From contig JAGCBE010000438.1 of assembly GCA_017652345.1 (NCBI GenBank), positions 1 to 7,064 of the forward strand: a DNA stretch of 7,064 nucleotides, in the 5' to 3' direction. This DNA comes from Methanobrevibacter sp. (lineage in GTDB: Archaea; Methanobacteriota; Methanobacteria; Methanobacteriales; Methanobacteriaceae). Below the pieces are notes generated by a model. It ran no database searches and had not been told where the DNA came from. It saw only the letters and a program-made list of their open reading frames with translations. Positions 1 to 5,820 of this stretch are shown one piece after another; the first letter of the stretch is position 1; each line of letters opens with the position of its first letter. Both the position numbers and the translations under genes were made by a program.

Positions 1-703
1 CTCCTTGAGGACCTGGGAAAGTCTTGTGGGTACTTCCCATAAGGACTTCAGCTCCTTCTTTTAAAGGATCTTGGAACTGTTTACCTGCAATCAATCCAAG
101 CACGTGAGCACCGTCGTACATAATGGTTGCTCCAACTTCATTTGCAGCATCTACAACTTCAGATACAGGGTGTGGGAATAAGAATAAGCTTCCTCCAAAG
201 AGGATGATTTTAGGTTTTTCCTCTAAGATCATCTTGTTCAATGCATCAACATCAATGTTCATTACTTCTGGGTTGAAAGGATGTTCTAAAGTTTTCAATC
301 CTCTAATACCTGCTGCACTTACATTTGCATGGCTAATGTGTCCTCCGAAAGGAATGTTCATAGCAATCATTTTGTCTCCAGCTTTAGCGAAACCGAAGAA
401 AGCAGCGAGGTTTGCAGTTACACCGGATACAGGCTGAACGTTTGCATAAGTACAGTCATAGACTTTACATGACAATTGTTTTGTAATGTCTTCAATTTGG
501 TCAATGTAAGTACATCCTTGGTATAATCTTTCATAAGCTTGTCCTTCAGCATATCTGTGAGCTAAGTCTGAAGCCATTGCAGTTGTTACAGCATTACTTG
601 TAGTGTTTTCACTTGCAATAAGGTTTACACTATCTCTCATCCAATCATTATGAACTCTCATCAATTCATTGATCTTATTCATGTCTTCTTCATATTGATA
701 CAT
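1..703 (-). CDS. glyA: Serine hydroxymethyltransferase, archaeal type (N-terminal 234 residues, cut by left edge)
   Basis: PLP enzyme that interconverts serine and glycine, passing the one-carbon unit to a pterin; in methanogens this is known to be tetrahydromethanopterin rather than folate. My translation starts [10 protein letters not shown] and runs to the window edge in the motif [12 protein letters not shown], where Lys227 is the expected Schiff-base lysine. Upstream are the N-terminal LIASENTTS segment (residues 28-36), [13 protein letters not shown] (51-63) and the PLP-contacting DGAH (197-200, Asp197 and His200). The family is usually a little over 400 residues, so about half is missing. 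The start at 703 is supported by AGGTG (711-715) seven bases upstream; in-frame ATGs at codons 8 and 15 lack this. It lies 376 bp downstream of hdrA behind a T-rich terminator and seems to have its own promoter. Identity is very secure. Confidence 0.95.
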   Translation of the reverse strand, partial: MYQYEEDMNKINELMRVHNDWMRDSVNLIASENTTSNAVTTAMASDLAHRYAEGQAYERLYQGCTYIDQIEDITKQLSCKVYDCTYANVQPVSGVTANLAAFFGFAKAGDKMIAMNIPFGGHISHANVSAAGIRGLKTLEHPFNPEVMNIDVDALNKMILEEKPKIILFGGSLFLFPHPVSEVVDAANEVGATIMYDGAHVLGLIAGKQFQDPLKEGAEVLMGSTHKTFPGPQG

Positions 704-710
704 ATCAAAA

Positions 711-715
711 CACCT
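711..715 (-). promoter_or_regulatory. glyA Shine-Dalgarno site
   Basis: The minus strand reads AGGTG, then seven bases, then the ATG at 703. AGGTG is a five-base match to the archaeal Shine-Dalgarno AGGAGGTGAT and decides the start codon against later in-frame ATGs. Confidence 0.75.
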
Positions 716-749
716 AATATTTTCTAAAATTGTAATCTTATAAATATAA

Positions 750-768
750 TTATAAATTAATCTTTTGA
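750..768 (-). promoter_or_regulatory. Probable glyA promoter (BRE and TATA box)
   Basis: The minus strand has ATTTATAA (750-757) preceded by a purine-rich BRE-like TCAAAAGATTA (758-768). About 25 bases downstream puts transcription start near 728, leaving a leader of some 25 bases that includes the AGGTG site. A second TATA-like ATTTATAA (738-745) would start inside the Shine-Dalgarno and is less likely. The surroundings are so AT-rich that TATA-like strings occur by chance, so this is moderate evidence. Confidence 0.45.
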
Positions 769-1040
769 TAAAATAATTAAAAATTTTAAAAGTTTATAAA
801 AATCAGAGAAAATAATTAAAAAAATCTAAAAATCTAAAAAATATAATCTAATAAAATTCTTATTAATATATAATATAATTTTTTAATTAAATAAAACTTT
901 TTATTAAATATATAATATTTTATATTATTTTTTTAGTATTTAAAAAACTGATTTCATTTTTTTAGAAAAAAAGATCTTGAATTTGAGAAAAATGATTTTG
1001 AAAAACGTTGATTAATATACGAACAAATAAAAATTGATTA

Positions 1041-1076
1041 AAAAAAAAAGAAAAAGAAAAAGAGAATAAATCTCTT
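1041..1076 (-). terminator. hdrA terminator
   Basis: Three bases after the hdrA stop codon the minus strand can fold AAGAGA-TTTAT-TCTCTT (1060-1076), a six-bp stem, followed at once by a T-rich tract broken by single Cs (1041-1058). Archaeal RNA polymerase terminates at oligo-T stretches, with or without a hairpin, so this is a good candidate for the 3' end of the hdrA transcript. Confidence 0.7.
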
Positions 1077-1079
1077 AAT

Positions 1080-3062
1080 CTATTTTGCAACATCTTCGAG
1101 AGCTGCTGCAATTTGTGCCATAATTTGTTCGGTTTTGAAGTGGTTTTGGTTCATAGCACCAGATGGACATGCACCTACACAGGTACCACATCCTTTACAT
1201 AATGCAACGTTAATAGCTGCGTGTTTGTCTGCGCCTTCACCTTCAATACTTACAGCACCGAATGGACATAATTCTACACATACTTCACATGCACCACAAA
1301 CGGTGGTATCAGTGTCAGCAGTAATAGGTTCGATTTCTACTTCACCTTTAGCCATTGGGATAGATGCTCTTGATGCTGCAGCAGATCCTTGTGCTACTGC
1401 GTCAGGAATATCTTTAGGACCTTGTGCTACACCAGCAATGTAAACACCGTCAGTTAAAGTGTCAACAGGTCTGAGTTTTGGGTGAGCTTCCATGTAGAAT
1501 CCGTCGGAAGTTCTGGATAAACCTAAGGTTTGTCTGAGTTCGTTAGATCCTTTTGGAGGTTCTAATCCTACAGATAATACAACTAAGTCGTAGGTGTATT
1601 CAGTTACTTTTCCGAGTAAGGTGTCTTCTGCTCTTACGGTTAAGGTTAAGTCATCGTTTTCGAGGATTTCTGCAGGACGTCCTCTGATGAATTCAATACC
1701 GTATTTTTCTTGGGAAGTTTTGTAGAACTCTTCGAATCCTTTACCGAATGAACGGATATCCATGTAGTAACAAGTTACTTCAGTGTCAGGTTCGTGGTCA
1801 ATACATAATTGAGCGTTTTTCATGGAGTACATACAACATACTCTGGAACAGTAGGATTTACCGATTTGTTCATCTCTTGAACCGACACAGTGGATGAATG
1901 CAACACGTTTAGGTTCTTTACCGTCAGATGGTTTTTGTACGTGACCACCAGTAGGACCGGATGCGTTGATCATTCTTTCAATTTCCATTGCGGTAATTAC
2001 GTTAGTGTATCTACCGTAACCGTATTCGTATTTTTCGGTTGGGTCATATGGGTCGTAACCGGTTGCTGCAATGATGGTACCAACATGGAGTTCGATTTCT
2101 TCTGGTTCCATGTTACGGTCGATTGCTTCAGGACCACATACGGTTTCACAAAGACCACAGTCGATACAGTAGTTTTTGTCGATAGTTGCACAGAGAGGTA
2201 CTGCTTGAGGGAATGGGATGTAAGCTGCTCTTACCATACCTACACCTTCGTCGTAGTAGTTAGGTATTTCGATAGGACAGACTTCTTGACATTGTCCACA
2301 TCCAGTACAGTCTTCTTCTTTAACGTATCTAGGTTTTTTCTCAACTTTTACAGTAAAGTTACCGATGTAACCGTCTACTTCTTTTACTTCTGCGTAAGTA
2401 ATTAATTCAATGTTTTCGTGTTTGGAAGTGTCTACCATCTTAGGTGCGAGAATACACATGGAACAGTCTAAGGTAGGGAAGGTTTTGTCTAATTGACCCA
2501 TTCTTCCACCGATAGTTGGGTTTCTTTCTACCATGTAGGTTTTGAATCCCATATCAGCTAAGTCTAATGCAGATTGAATACCTGCTACTCCACCACCAAT
2601 AACGAGACATTTTTTGTCTACTGCTACTTTAGAAGCTTCAAGAGGTTCTAATAATCTTGCTTTTGCAACAGCCATACGAGTTAAGTCTTTTGCTTTTGCA
2701 GTTGCTTCTTCTGGTTGGGTCATGTGTACCCAAGAGTCTTGTTCTCTTAAGTTAGCAAATTCAAATAAGAACTTGTTTAATCCAGCTTCTTCTACACATC
2801 TTCTGAAGGTAGGTTCGTGAAGTCTAGGAGAACATGCTGCTACTACGATTCTGTTTAAGTTGTGTTCTTTGATGTCGTCTTGGATAAGACTTTGACCAGG
2901 GTCAGAACACATGTATTTGTAATCTTTTGCAACTACTACGTTAGGTAAAGTTTTTGCGTATTCTGCTACTTCAGGACAGTTTACGACTCCACCAACGTTT
3001 ACACCACAGTGGCATACATATACTCCCACTCTAATTTCTTCGTTGTTAATTTCTTCTGCCAT
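1080..3062 (-). CDS. hdrA: CoB-CoM heterodisulfide reductase, iron-sulfur and FAD subunit A
   Basis: Core of the soluble HdrABC complex. With a hydrogenase (MvhAGD) or formate dehydrogenase partner it bifurcates electrons at FAD, reducing ferredoxin and the CoM-S-S-CoB heterodisulfide. The 660 residues are full length for a Methanobacteriales HdrA. Visible in order: an N-terminal HdrA domain with clustered cysteines (C17, C19, C29, C52, C77, C89); the dinucleotide-binding GGGVAG (156-161); [19 protein letters not shown] with C200 and C203; two ferredoxin-type 4Fe-4S motifs (C252/255/258/262 and C299/302/305/309); another cysteine group (C392, C405, C409, C410, C420); the FAD-domain end [13 protein letters not shown]; and two C-terminal 4Fe-4S motifs (C589/592/595/599 and C622/625/628/632). 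The start follows a strong GGTGAT site three bases upstream. hdrB and hdrC are not adjacent, as in other Methanobacteriales. C-ending codons in stretches such as Asn268-Asp271 suggest high expression. Confidence 0.98.
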   Translation of the reverse strand: MAEEINNEEIRVGVYVCHCGVNVGGVVNCPEVAEYAKTLPNVVVAKDYKYMCSDPGQSLIQDDIKEHNLNRIVVAACSPRLHEPTFRRCVEEAGLNKFLFEFANLREQDSWVHMTQPEEATAKAKDLTRMAVAKARLLEPLEASKVAVDKKCLVIGGGVAGIQSALDLADMGFKTYMVERNPTIGGRMGQLDKTFPTLDCSMCILAPKMVDTSKHENIELITYAEVKEVDGYIGNFTVKVEKKPRYVKEEDCTGCGQCQEVCPIEIPNYYDEGVGMVRAAYIPFPQAVPLCATIDKNYCIDCGLCETVCGPEAIDRNMEPEEIELHVGTIIAATGYDPYDPTEKYEYGYGRYTNVITAMEIERMINASGPTGGHVQKPSDGKEPKRVAFIHCVGSRDEQIGKSYCSRVCCMYSMKNAQLCIDHEPDTEVTCYYMDIRSFGKGFEEFYKTSQEKYGIEFIRGRPAEILENDDLTLTVRAEDTLLGKVTEYTYDLVVLSVGLEPPKGSNELRQTLGLSRTSDGFYMEAHPKLRPVDTLTDGVYIAGVAQGPKDIPDAVAQGSAAASRASIPMAKGEVEIEPITADTDTTVCGACEVCVELCPFGAVSIEGEGADKHAAINVALCKGCGTCVGACPSGAMNQNHFKTEQIMAQIAAALEDVAK

Positions 3063-3064
3063 TA

Positions 3065-3098
3065 AATCACCTTGTACAAGTAAAATGATTAATCATTT
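3065..3098 (-). promoter_or_regulatory. hdrA leader: Shine-Dalgarno plus two palindromes
   Basis: The minus strand carries a perfect 16 bp palindrome AAATGATTAATCATTT (3083-3098), then a perfect 10 bp palindrome CTTGTACAAG (3071-3080), which runs directly into the Shine-Dalgarno AAGGTGAT, then TTA and the ATG. The Shine-Dalgarno is seen directly. That the palindromes are protein-binding sites, or that the second one occludes the ribosome site, is inference. Confidence 0.6.
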
Positions 3099-3164
3099 GA
3101 TCTAATTTTTTAAATATATTATATATATAAAATATTAGATAGTTTAATTTTTCTAAAAAGTGAG

Positions 3165-3180
3165 TATATAAAGGTTTCTA
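3165..3180 (-). promoter_or_regulatory. hdrA promoter (BRE and TATA box)
   Basis: The minus strand reads TAGAAACC followed by the canonical archaeal TATA box TTTATATA (3165-3172). The preceding AGAAAC is a fair match to the purine-rich BRE. Transcription would start near 3143, giving a leader of about 80 bases. A second TATA-like TTTATATA (3124-3131) could start near 3101, immediately upstream of the 16 bp palindrome, but it lacks a clear BRE. Confidence 0.65.
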
Positions 3181-3486
3181 TAAATAAGTAGGAGTAAAGT
3201 ATATATATGAGAAAATTTTAAATTGATTTAAATTGGATAAATCAATAAATTAGATTATTTTTCTATTATTTTAATCAAATAAGATTAAATTATGAGTATT
3301 TTTAAAAATAAATGGAATTTAATTCTTTAAATTGAAAAATAAAATAGATTTTGATACACCTAAAAATTAAAAAAAATACAATGAAAATTTCAAAGAAAGG
3401 TGGAAAAGCCTTTAAAAATTGAAAAATTTCTGAACAAAGATAAATGTTCAAATAGGTTTAAATCTAATTTAGATAGAAAATTACTA

Positions 3487-3532
3487 TATTTAAGTTAAAA
3501 TAATAAGTATCAATGATTATTAAACTTAAATA
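3487..3532. repeat. Extended inverted repeat (10 + 6 bp arms)
   Basis: The outer arms TATTTAAGTT (3487-3496) and AACTTAAATA (3523-3532) are perfect complements. Inside them AATAAT (3499-3504) pairs with ATTATT (3516-3521), leaving an 11-base loop and a small 2x1 internal loop. It is the longest stem in the spacer. Two shorter stem-loops follow it without any gap (3533-3545 and 3546-3562). Function unknown. Confidence 0.6.
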
Positions 3533-3631
3533 CCAATTAATTTGGTTAATTTTTAAAATTAAGCTAATTTAAATAATTATAAAAGAAGTGTAACCTTTTA
3601 TGCAACACTAAAAATACAGAAAATTGGCCCA

Positions 3632-3665
3632 ATAAAAATGAGTAAAAAAATTGATAAAAATCCCT
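3632..3665 (-). terminator. Probable terminator of the AEC transporter gene
   Basis: Beginning about ten bases past the stop codon, the minus strand has three T runs: five Ts (3656-3660), seven Ts (3644-3650) and five Ts (3635-3639). There is no strong hairpin in front of them. Oligo-T runs alone are a usual archaeal terminator, so this is the most likely 3' end. Confidence 0.5.
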
Positions 3666-3675
3666 TAAATGTTCG

Positions 3676-4581
3676 TTAAAGGATAAACATTAAGAATACA
3701 GGAATTGTCACAAGACTGAATACGGTGGTTGTGAATATGCAATCAGAAGTGAGTTCCCAATCCAATTTATATGTTACAGCCAATACCAATCCTATCATTG
3801 CAGATGACATGGCTGCTTCAATTAATCCAATAGTATGTTCAAACCCTGTAATGTTAAGTAAGGACAATACCCCTAATCCGATTAAAGGATAAATGACCAA
3901 TTTTATAATTGATGCCAGGCCTACCTCCCTGAAATGATTCTTCAATCCATCAATCTTTAAGGACAATCCTAAAGATATCATGATGAGTGGAATTGTAGCA
4001 CCTGCCAAATAAGTCACCACAGTAGATCCAACAGAGGTAATTGGAATGCTGAATAAGTTGAATGTGATTCCAAGTATAATTGACCATAGCGGAAGGAATG
4101 TTAAGATCTTGCGAATGGCCACTTTGATTTCGCCATCAAAAATCAATATCAAAATAAAGCTTAAAACGACAAAAATTATTGAAGTGGAAATGTCACAAAA
4201 TACAGCCCTTATCATACCTGCATTGCCAAAGATTCCTTGAGTGATAGGGTAACCTAAAAAACCTGTGTTTCCTAAAACCACAACAATGACAAGACTCCAA
4301 ATTTTCTTCCTGTCCCATCCTAAAAAATTAAGTAGTAAATAAGTTAATACTCCTACTATTAAACTAGTTATCAACATGTAAACTGTCAATATGCTTAATC
4401 TTGGAAGTAAGGAAACGTCAGCAGTATACAAAGCATTAAAAATCATACATGGTAGAGCTATATTGATTACTATATTATTGAGAGTTTCGACATCATTCTC
4501 TTTCAAAAGGCCTATCTTTTTTGATAAGGTCCCTATCAAAATCATGACAATGATTGAAACAATAATAATCCTATAGTCCAT
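3676..4581 (-). CDS. AEC (auxin efflux carrier) family membrane transporter, substrate unknown
   Basis: A 301-residue, very hydrophobic protein, the usual length for prokaryotic AEC-family carriers. I count ten likely membrane helices, roughly at 3-20, 34-53, 63-86, 94-112, 127-148, 160-180, 189-208, 219-242, 249-270 and 281-300. Family-typical features are the N-terminal ALPCMIFNAL (42-51), GNTGFLGYP in helix 4 (104-112), the ATIPLIMISLGLSLK stretch (195-209) and the YP within helix 8 (231-232). The fold is a two-times-five-helix inverted repeat related to bile-acid/sodium symporters. Members elsewhere move organic acids such as malate, or auxin-like molecules; nothing here reveals the substrate or direction. 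The ATG at 4581 has GTTGAT three bases upstream, one base off GGTGAT and at the same spacing as hdrA. It is a single-gene unit between radA and hdrA. Family call secure, function open. Confidence 0.88.
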   Translation of the reverse strand: MDYRIIIVSIIVMILIGTLSKKIGLLKENDVETLNNIVINIALPCMIFNALYTADVSLLPRLSILTVYMLITSLIVGVLTYLLLNFLGWDRKKIWSLVIVVVLGNTGFLGYPITQGIFGNAGMIRAVFCDISTSIIFVVLSFILILIFDGEIKVAIRKILTFLPLWSIILGITFNLFSIPITSVGSTVVTYLAGATIPLIMISLGLSLKIDGLKNHFREVGLASIIKLVIYPLIGLGVLSLLNITGFEHTIGLIEAAMSSAMIGLVLAVTYKLDWELTSDCIFTTTVFSLVTIPVFLMFIL

Positions 4582-4622
4582 ACAATCAACTAAAAAAATT
4601 CAATAATTAAAAAAATGAAATG

Positions 4623-4638
4623 CGTTTATGAATAAACG
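4623..4638. promoter_or_regulatory. Candidate operator at the transporter transcription start
   Basis: CGTTTAT-GA-ATAAACG is a perfect 7 bp inverted repeat around two bases. It sits about 25 bp downstream of the TATA box, where RNA synthesis should begin, so a bound protein would block initiation. The repeat is seen; regulator binding is inference. Confidence 0.45.
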
Positions 4639-4652
4639 ATTGATAAATTAAA

Positions 4653-4660
4653 TTTATAAA
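4653..4660 (-). promoter_or_regulatory. TATA box of the AEC transporter gene
   Basis: The minus strand reads TTTATAAA, predicting a start near 4631 and a leader of about 50 bases. No convincing BRE precedes it, so the call rests on the TATA match and its placement in a short promoter region behind the radA terminator. Confidence 0.45.
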
Positions 4661-4705
4661 AATAAGTTAAAATAGTTTTTGTAAAAATATGAAAATGAAA
4701 TTAAA

Positions 4706-4755
4706 AATAAAAATAAATAAGAAAAAATAGTTAAGAGAAATCACTCCCAACTATT
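4706..4755 (-). terminator. radA terminator: stem-loop followed by T-rich tract
   Basis: Minus-strand RNA from 4755 to 4726 folds as AAUAGUUGGGAG, loop UGAUUU, CUCUUAACUAUU: twelve continuous pairs, two of them G-U. The plus strand would have two A-C mismatches at those places, so the structure favours the minus transcript. It is followed directly by a tract of T runs (to about 4706). It looks like a hairpin-plus-U-tract terminator 35 bp past the radA stop. Confidence 0.7.
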
Positions 4756-4768
4756 GAAAATATTTTGG

Positions 4769-4790
4769 TCAAACTTTTTTAAAAGTTTGA
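4769..4790. repeat. Perfect inverted repeat directly after the radA stop codon
   Basis: TCAAACTTTT-TT-AAAAGTTTGA has perfect 10 bp arms around two bases. On the minus strand it begins at the base after the radA TAA. It lacks its own T tract and precedes the hairpin-plus-T-tract structure. It could stabilise the 3' end of the mRNA or be a first termination signal. Confidence 0.6.
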
Positions 4791-5726
4791 TTAGTCTACA
4801 ATACCATCAGTAGTGACTTTAAATACAGCTTCTCCTTCTGGCAAGTGAGGGCTGTCCACTAATCTAGCAATTCTTTTTCCAGCTAAACCTTTCTTCAACC
4901 AGATTCTGTAAGTGGAAGCGTGTCCTAAAACGTGTCCACCAATAGCTTTTGTTGGACTTCCGAAGAAAGCGTCAGGTCTTGCTTGAACTTGGTTTGTAAG
5001 GAAAACTGCTACATTGTAGGTATTTGCAACTTGTTGCAATGCATGCAAGTGTTGGTTTAATTTTTGTTGTCTTGTAGCCAATGACTCTCTTCCAACATAT
5101 TCTGCTCTGAAGTGTGCCATAAGGGAGTCAACAATAACTAATCTTACATTAACACCGCTTTGAATCAATTCATTGATCTTTTCAGCCATTAATATTTGGT
5201 GAGAAGAGTTGAAAGCTCTTGCAATGTGAATTTTTCTTAAGACTTCTTCATGATCAAGTCCAAATGCATCTGCGATTTGTTCAACCCTTTCAGGTCTGAA
5301 AGTGTTTTCTGTATCGATGAATACACATTCTCCATCTAAACCGCCTTTTTCTTTAGGCAATTGGACAGTTACAGCCAATTCATGTGAAATTTGACTTTTA
5401 CCTGAACCGAATTCACCGAAAACTTCAGTAATAGCTTGAGTTTCGATTCCACCACCGATTAACTCATCTACACCTTTACTTCCAGTGGTTATACGGCCAA
5501 CATCACGTCTTCTTTCCATTACATCAAATGCTGTTTCAAAATCAATTTTTTCAGCTCTACGTGCTGCTTCAATAACTTTTTCAGCTACTCCTTCACCTAT
5601 TTCTGCCTTTACAGCTAATTCTTTAGCAGTGGCAGTAGCTAATCTCATCATATCAGCAAAACCAGCTTCTCTTAATTTTTCAGCAGTTTTTTCTCCTACA
5701 TTAGGTAAGTCTTCAAGTTCTACCAT
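4791..5726 (-). CDS. radA: DNA repair and recombination protein RadA (archaeal RecA/Rad51)
   Basis: ATP-dependent recombinase that forms filaments on single-stranded DNA and carries out strand exchange in homologous recombination. Numbered from the ATG at 5726 it has 311 residues. Visible are an N-terminal helix-hairpin-helix region (about 1-58), the polymerisation motif FETA (63-66), Walker A GEFGSGKS (104-111, Lys110), the catalytic-glutamate segment [12 protein letters not shown] (136-147, Glu140), Walker B LVIVDS (196-201), the [18 protein letters not shown] region (207-224), DNA-binding loop residues [11 protein letters not shown] (246-256) and the ATP-cap region [14 protein letters not shown] (263-276). 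An in-frame TTG at 5747 would add seven residues (MFNGLII), but the ATG is preferred because GGTTGAT lies four bases upstream and [18 protein letters not shown] is the normal N terminus. Downstream of rpa by 54 bp, so probably co-transcribed. No intein is present. Confidence 0.97.
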   Translation of the reverse strand: MVELEDLPNVGEKTAEKLREAGFADMMRLATATAKELAVKAEIGEGVAEKVIEAARRAEKIDFETAFDVMERRRDVGRITTGSKGVDELIGGGIETQAITEVFGEFGSGKSQISHELAVTVQLPKEKGGLDGECVFIDTENTFRPERVEQIADAFGLDHEEVLRKIHIARAFNSSHQILMAEKINELIQSGVNVRLVIVDSLMAHFRAEYVGRESLATRQQKLNQHLHALQQVANTYNVAVFLTNQVQARPDAFFGSPTKAIGGHVLGHASTYRIWLKKGLAGKRIARLVDSPHLPEGEAVFKVTTDGIVD

Positions 5727-5730
5727 AATT

Positions 5731-5737
5731 ATCAACC
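5731..5737 (-). promoter_or_regulatory. radA Shine-Dalgarno site
   Basis: The minus strand reads GGTTGAT, then AATT, then the ATG at 5726. It is GGTGAT with one extra T. It falls inside the reading that would follow the upstream TTG, which argues for the shorter 311-residue protein. Confidence 0.55.
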
Positions 5738-5775
5738 CATTAAACAAATTTATTAAAGTTCATCATACTATAATC

Positions 5776-5820
5776 AAGGCTTAAAACTCATTTTTAAAGA
5801 TCTTTTTAGGTCTAAGCCTT
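5776..5820. repeat. Inverted repeat spanning the rpa stop codon
   Basis: AAGGCTTA (5776-5783) and TAAGCCTT (5813-5820) are perfect complements and enclose the last ten codons of rpa. The stop codon (5781-5783) lies in one arm, and the enclosed 29 bases contain the palindrome AAAGATCTTT (5796-5805). The possible structure lies just ahead of radA; there is no T tract after it, so it is not an obvious terminator. Confidence 0.45.

Larger units (their letters stand above)
704..1079. other. AT-rich spacer between hdrA and glyA
   Basis: This 376 bp gap has very few G or C bases and no ORF worth calling on either strand. It holds the glyA promoter and Shine-Dalgarno at the left end and the hdrA terminator at the right end. 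In between are only A/T runs, a 14 bp direct repeat AAAATAATTAAAAA (770-783 and 809-822), and an all-A/T inverted repeat ATAATAT-TTT-ATATTAT (912-928). I attach no function to these. Confidence 0.7.
3181..3675. other. Long AT-rich spacer rich in inverted repeats, no gene
   Basis: No credible ORF lies on either strand; the longest clean plus-strand reading, from ATG at 3381, stops after 13 codons without a Shine-Dalgarno. Perfect inverted repeats are frequent: ATTGATTTA/TAAATCAAT (3222-3246), TTTAATC/GATTAAA (3270-3289), AAAGG/CCTTT (3396-3413), AAATT-GAAA-AATTT (3416-3429), TGAACA/TGTTCA (3431-3450), ATCTAA/TTAGAT (3462-3474), TATTTAAGTT/AACTTAAATA (3487-3532), CCAA/TTGG (3533-3545), TTAATTTT/AAAATTAA (3546-3562), AGTGT/ACACT (3587-3609) and ATTGG/CCAAT (3623-3633). 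Some will be chance products of AT richness. The right end holds the likely terminator of the transporter gene. Confidence 0.6.

Noticed and set aside
123..437. Plus-strand ORF of 104 codons
   Set aside because: It is opposite glyA, whose identity is secure, and resembles no protein I recognise.
780..940. A/T-only direct and inverted repeats in the hdrA-glyA spacer
   Set aside because: With almost no G or C, such repeats are expected by chance; no regular unit or spacing suggests a CRISPR array or satellite.
1135..1443. Plus-strand ORF of 102 codons, and others at 1890-2405 and 2614-2820
   Set aside because: They lie opposite hdrA, have no Shine-Dalgarno, and their odd composition reflects the antisense of conserved cysteine-rich coding sequence.
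3381..3422. Short plus-strand reading frame MKISKKGGKAFKN
   Set aside because: Thirteen codons, no Shine-Dalgarno, and it overlaps inverted repeats.
3585..3597. Mini-ORB-like origin element (minus strand TTACACTT followed by CTTT)
   Set aside because: It only partly matches the TTACACTTGAAA-type element I recall for Methanothermobacter, is a single copy in the spacer, and no cdc6/orc1 gene is nearby. One partial match does not make an origin.
5727..5747. Seven-residue N-terminal extension of RadA from TTG at 5747
   Set aside because: No Shine-Dalgarno fits the TTG, while GGTTGAT fits the ATG at 5726, and archaeal RadA proteins normally begin near this ATG.
5741..5780. Separate radA promoter between rpa and radA
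   Set aside because: The TATA-like strings (GATTATAG, TTTAATAAA) are weak and lack a BRE, so co-transcription with rpa is simpler, though an internal promoter cannot be excluded.
5485..5784. Plus-strand ORF of 99 codons across the radA start
   Set aside because: It is a shadow of radA codons, without a ribosome site or plausible domain.
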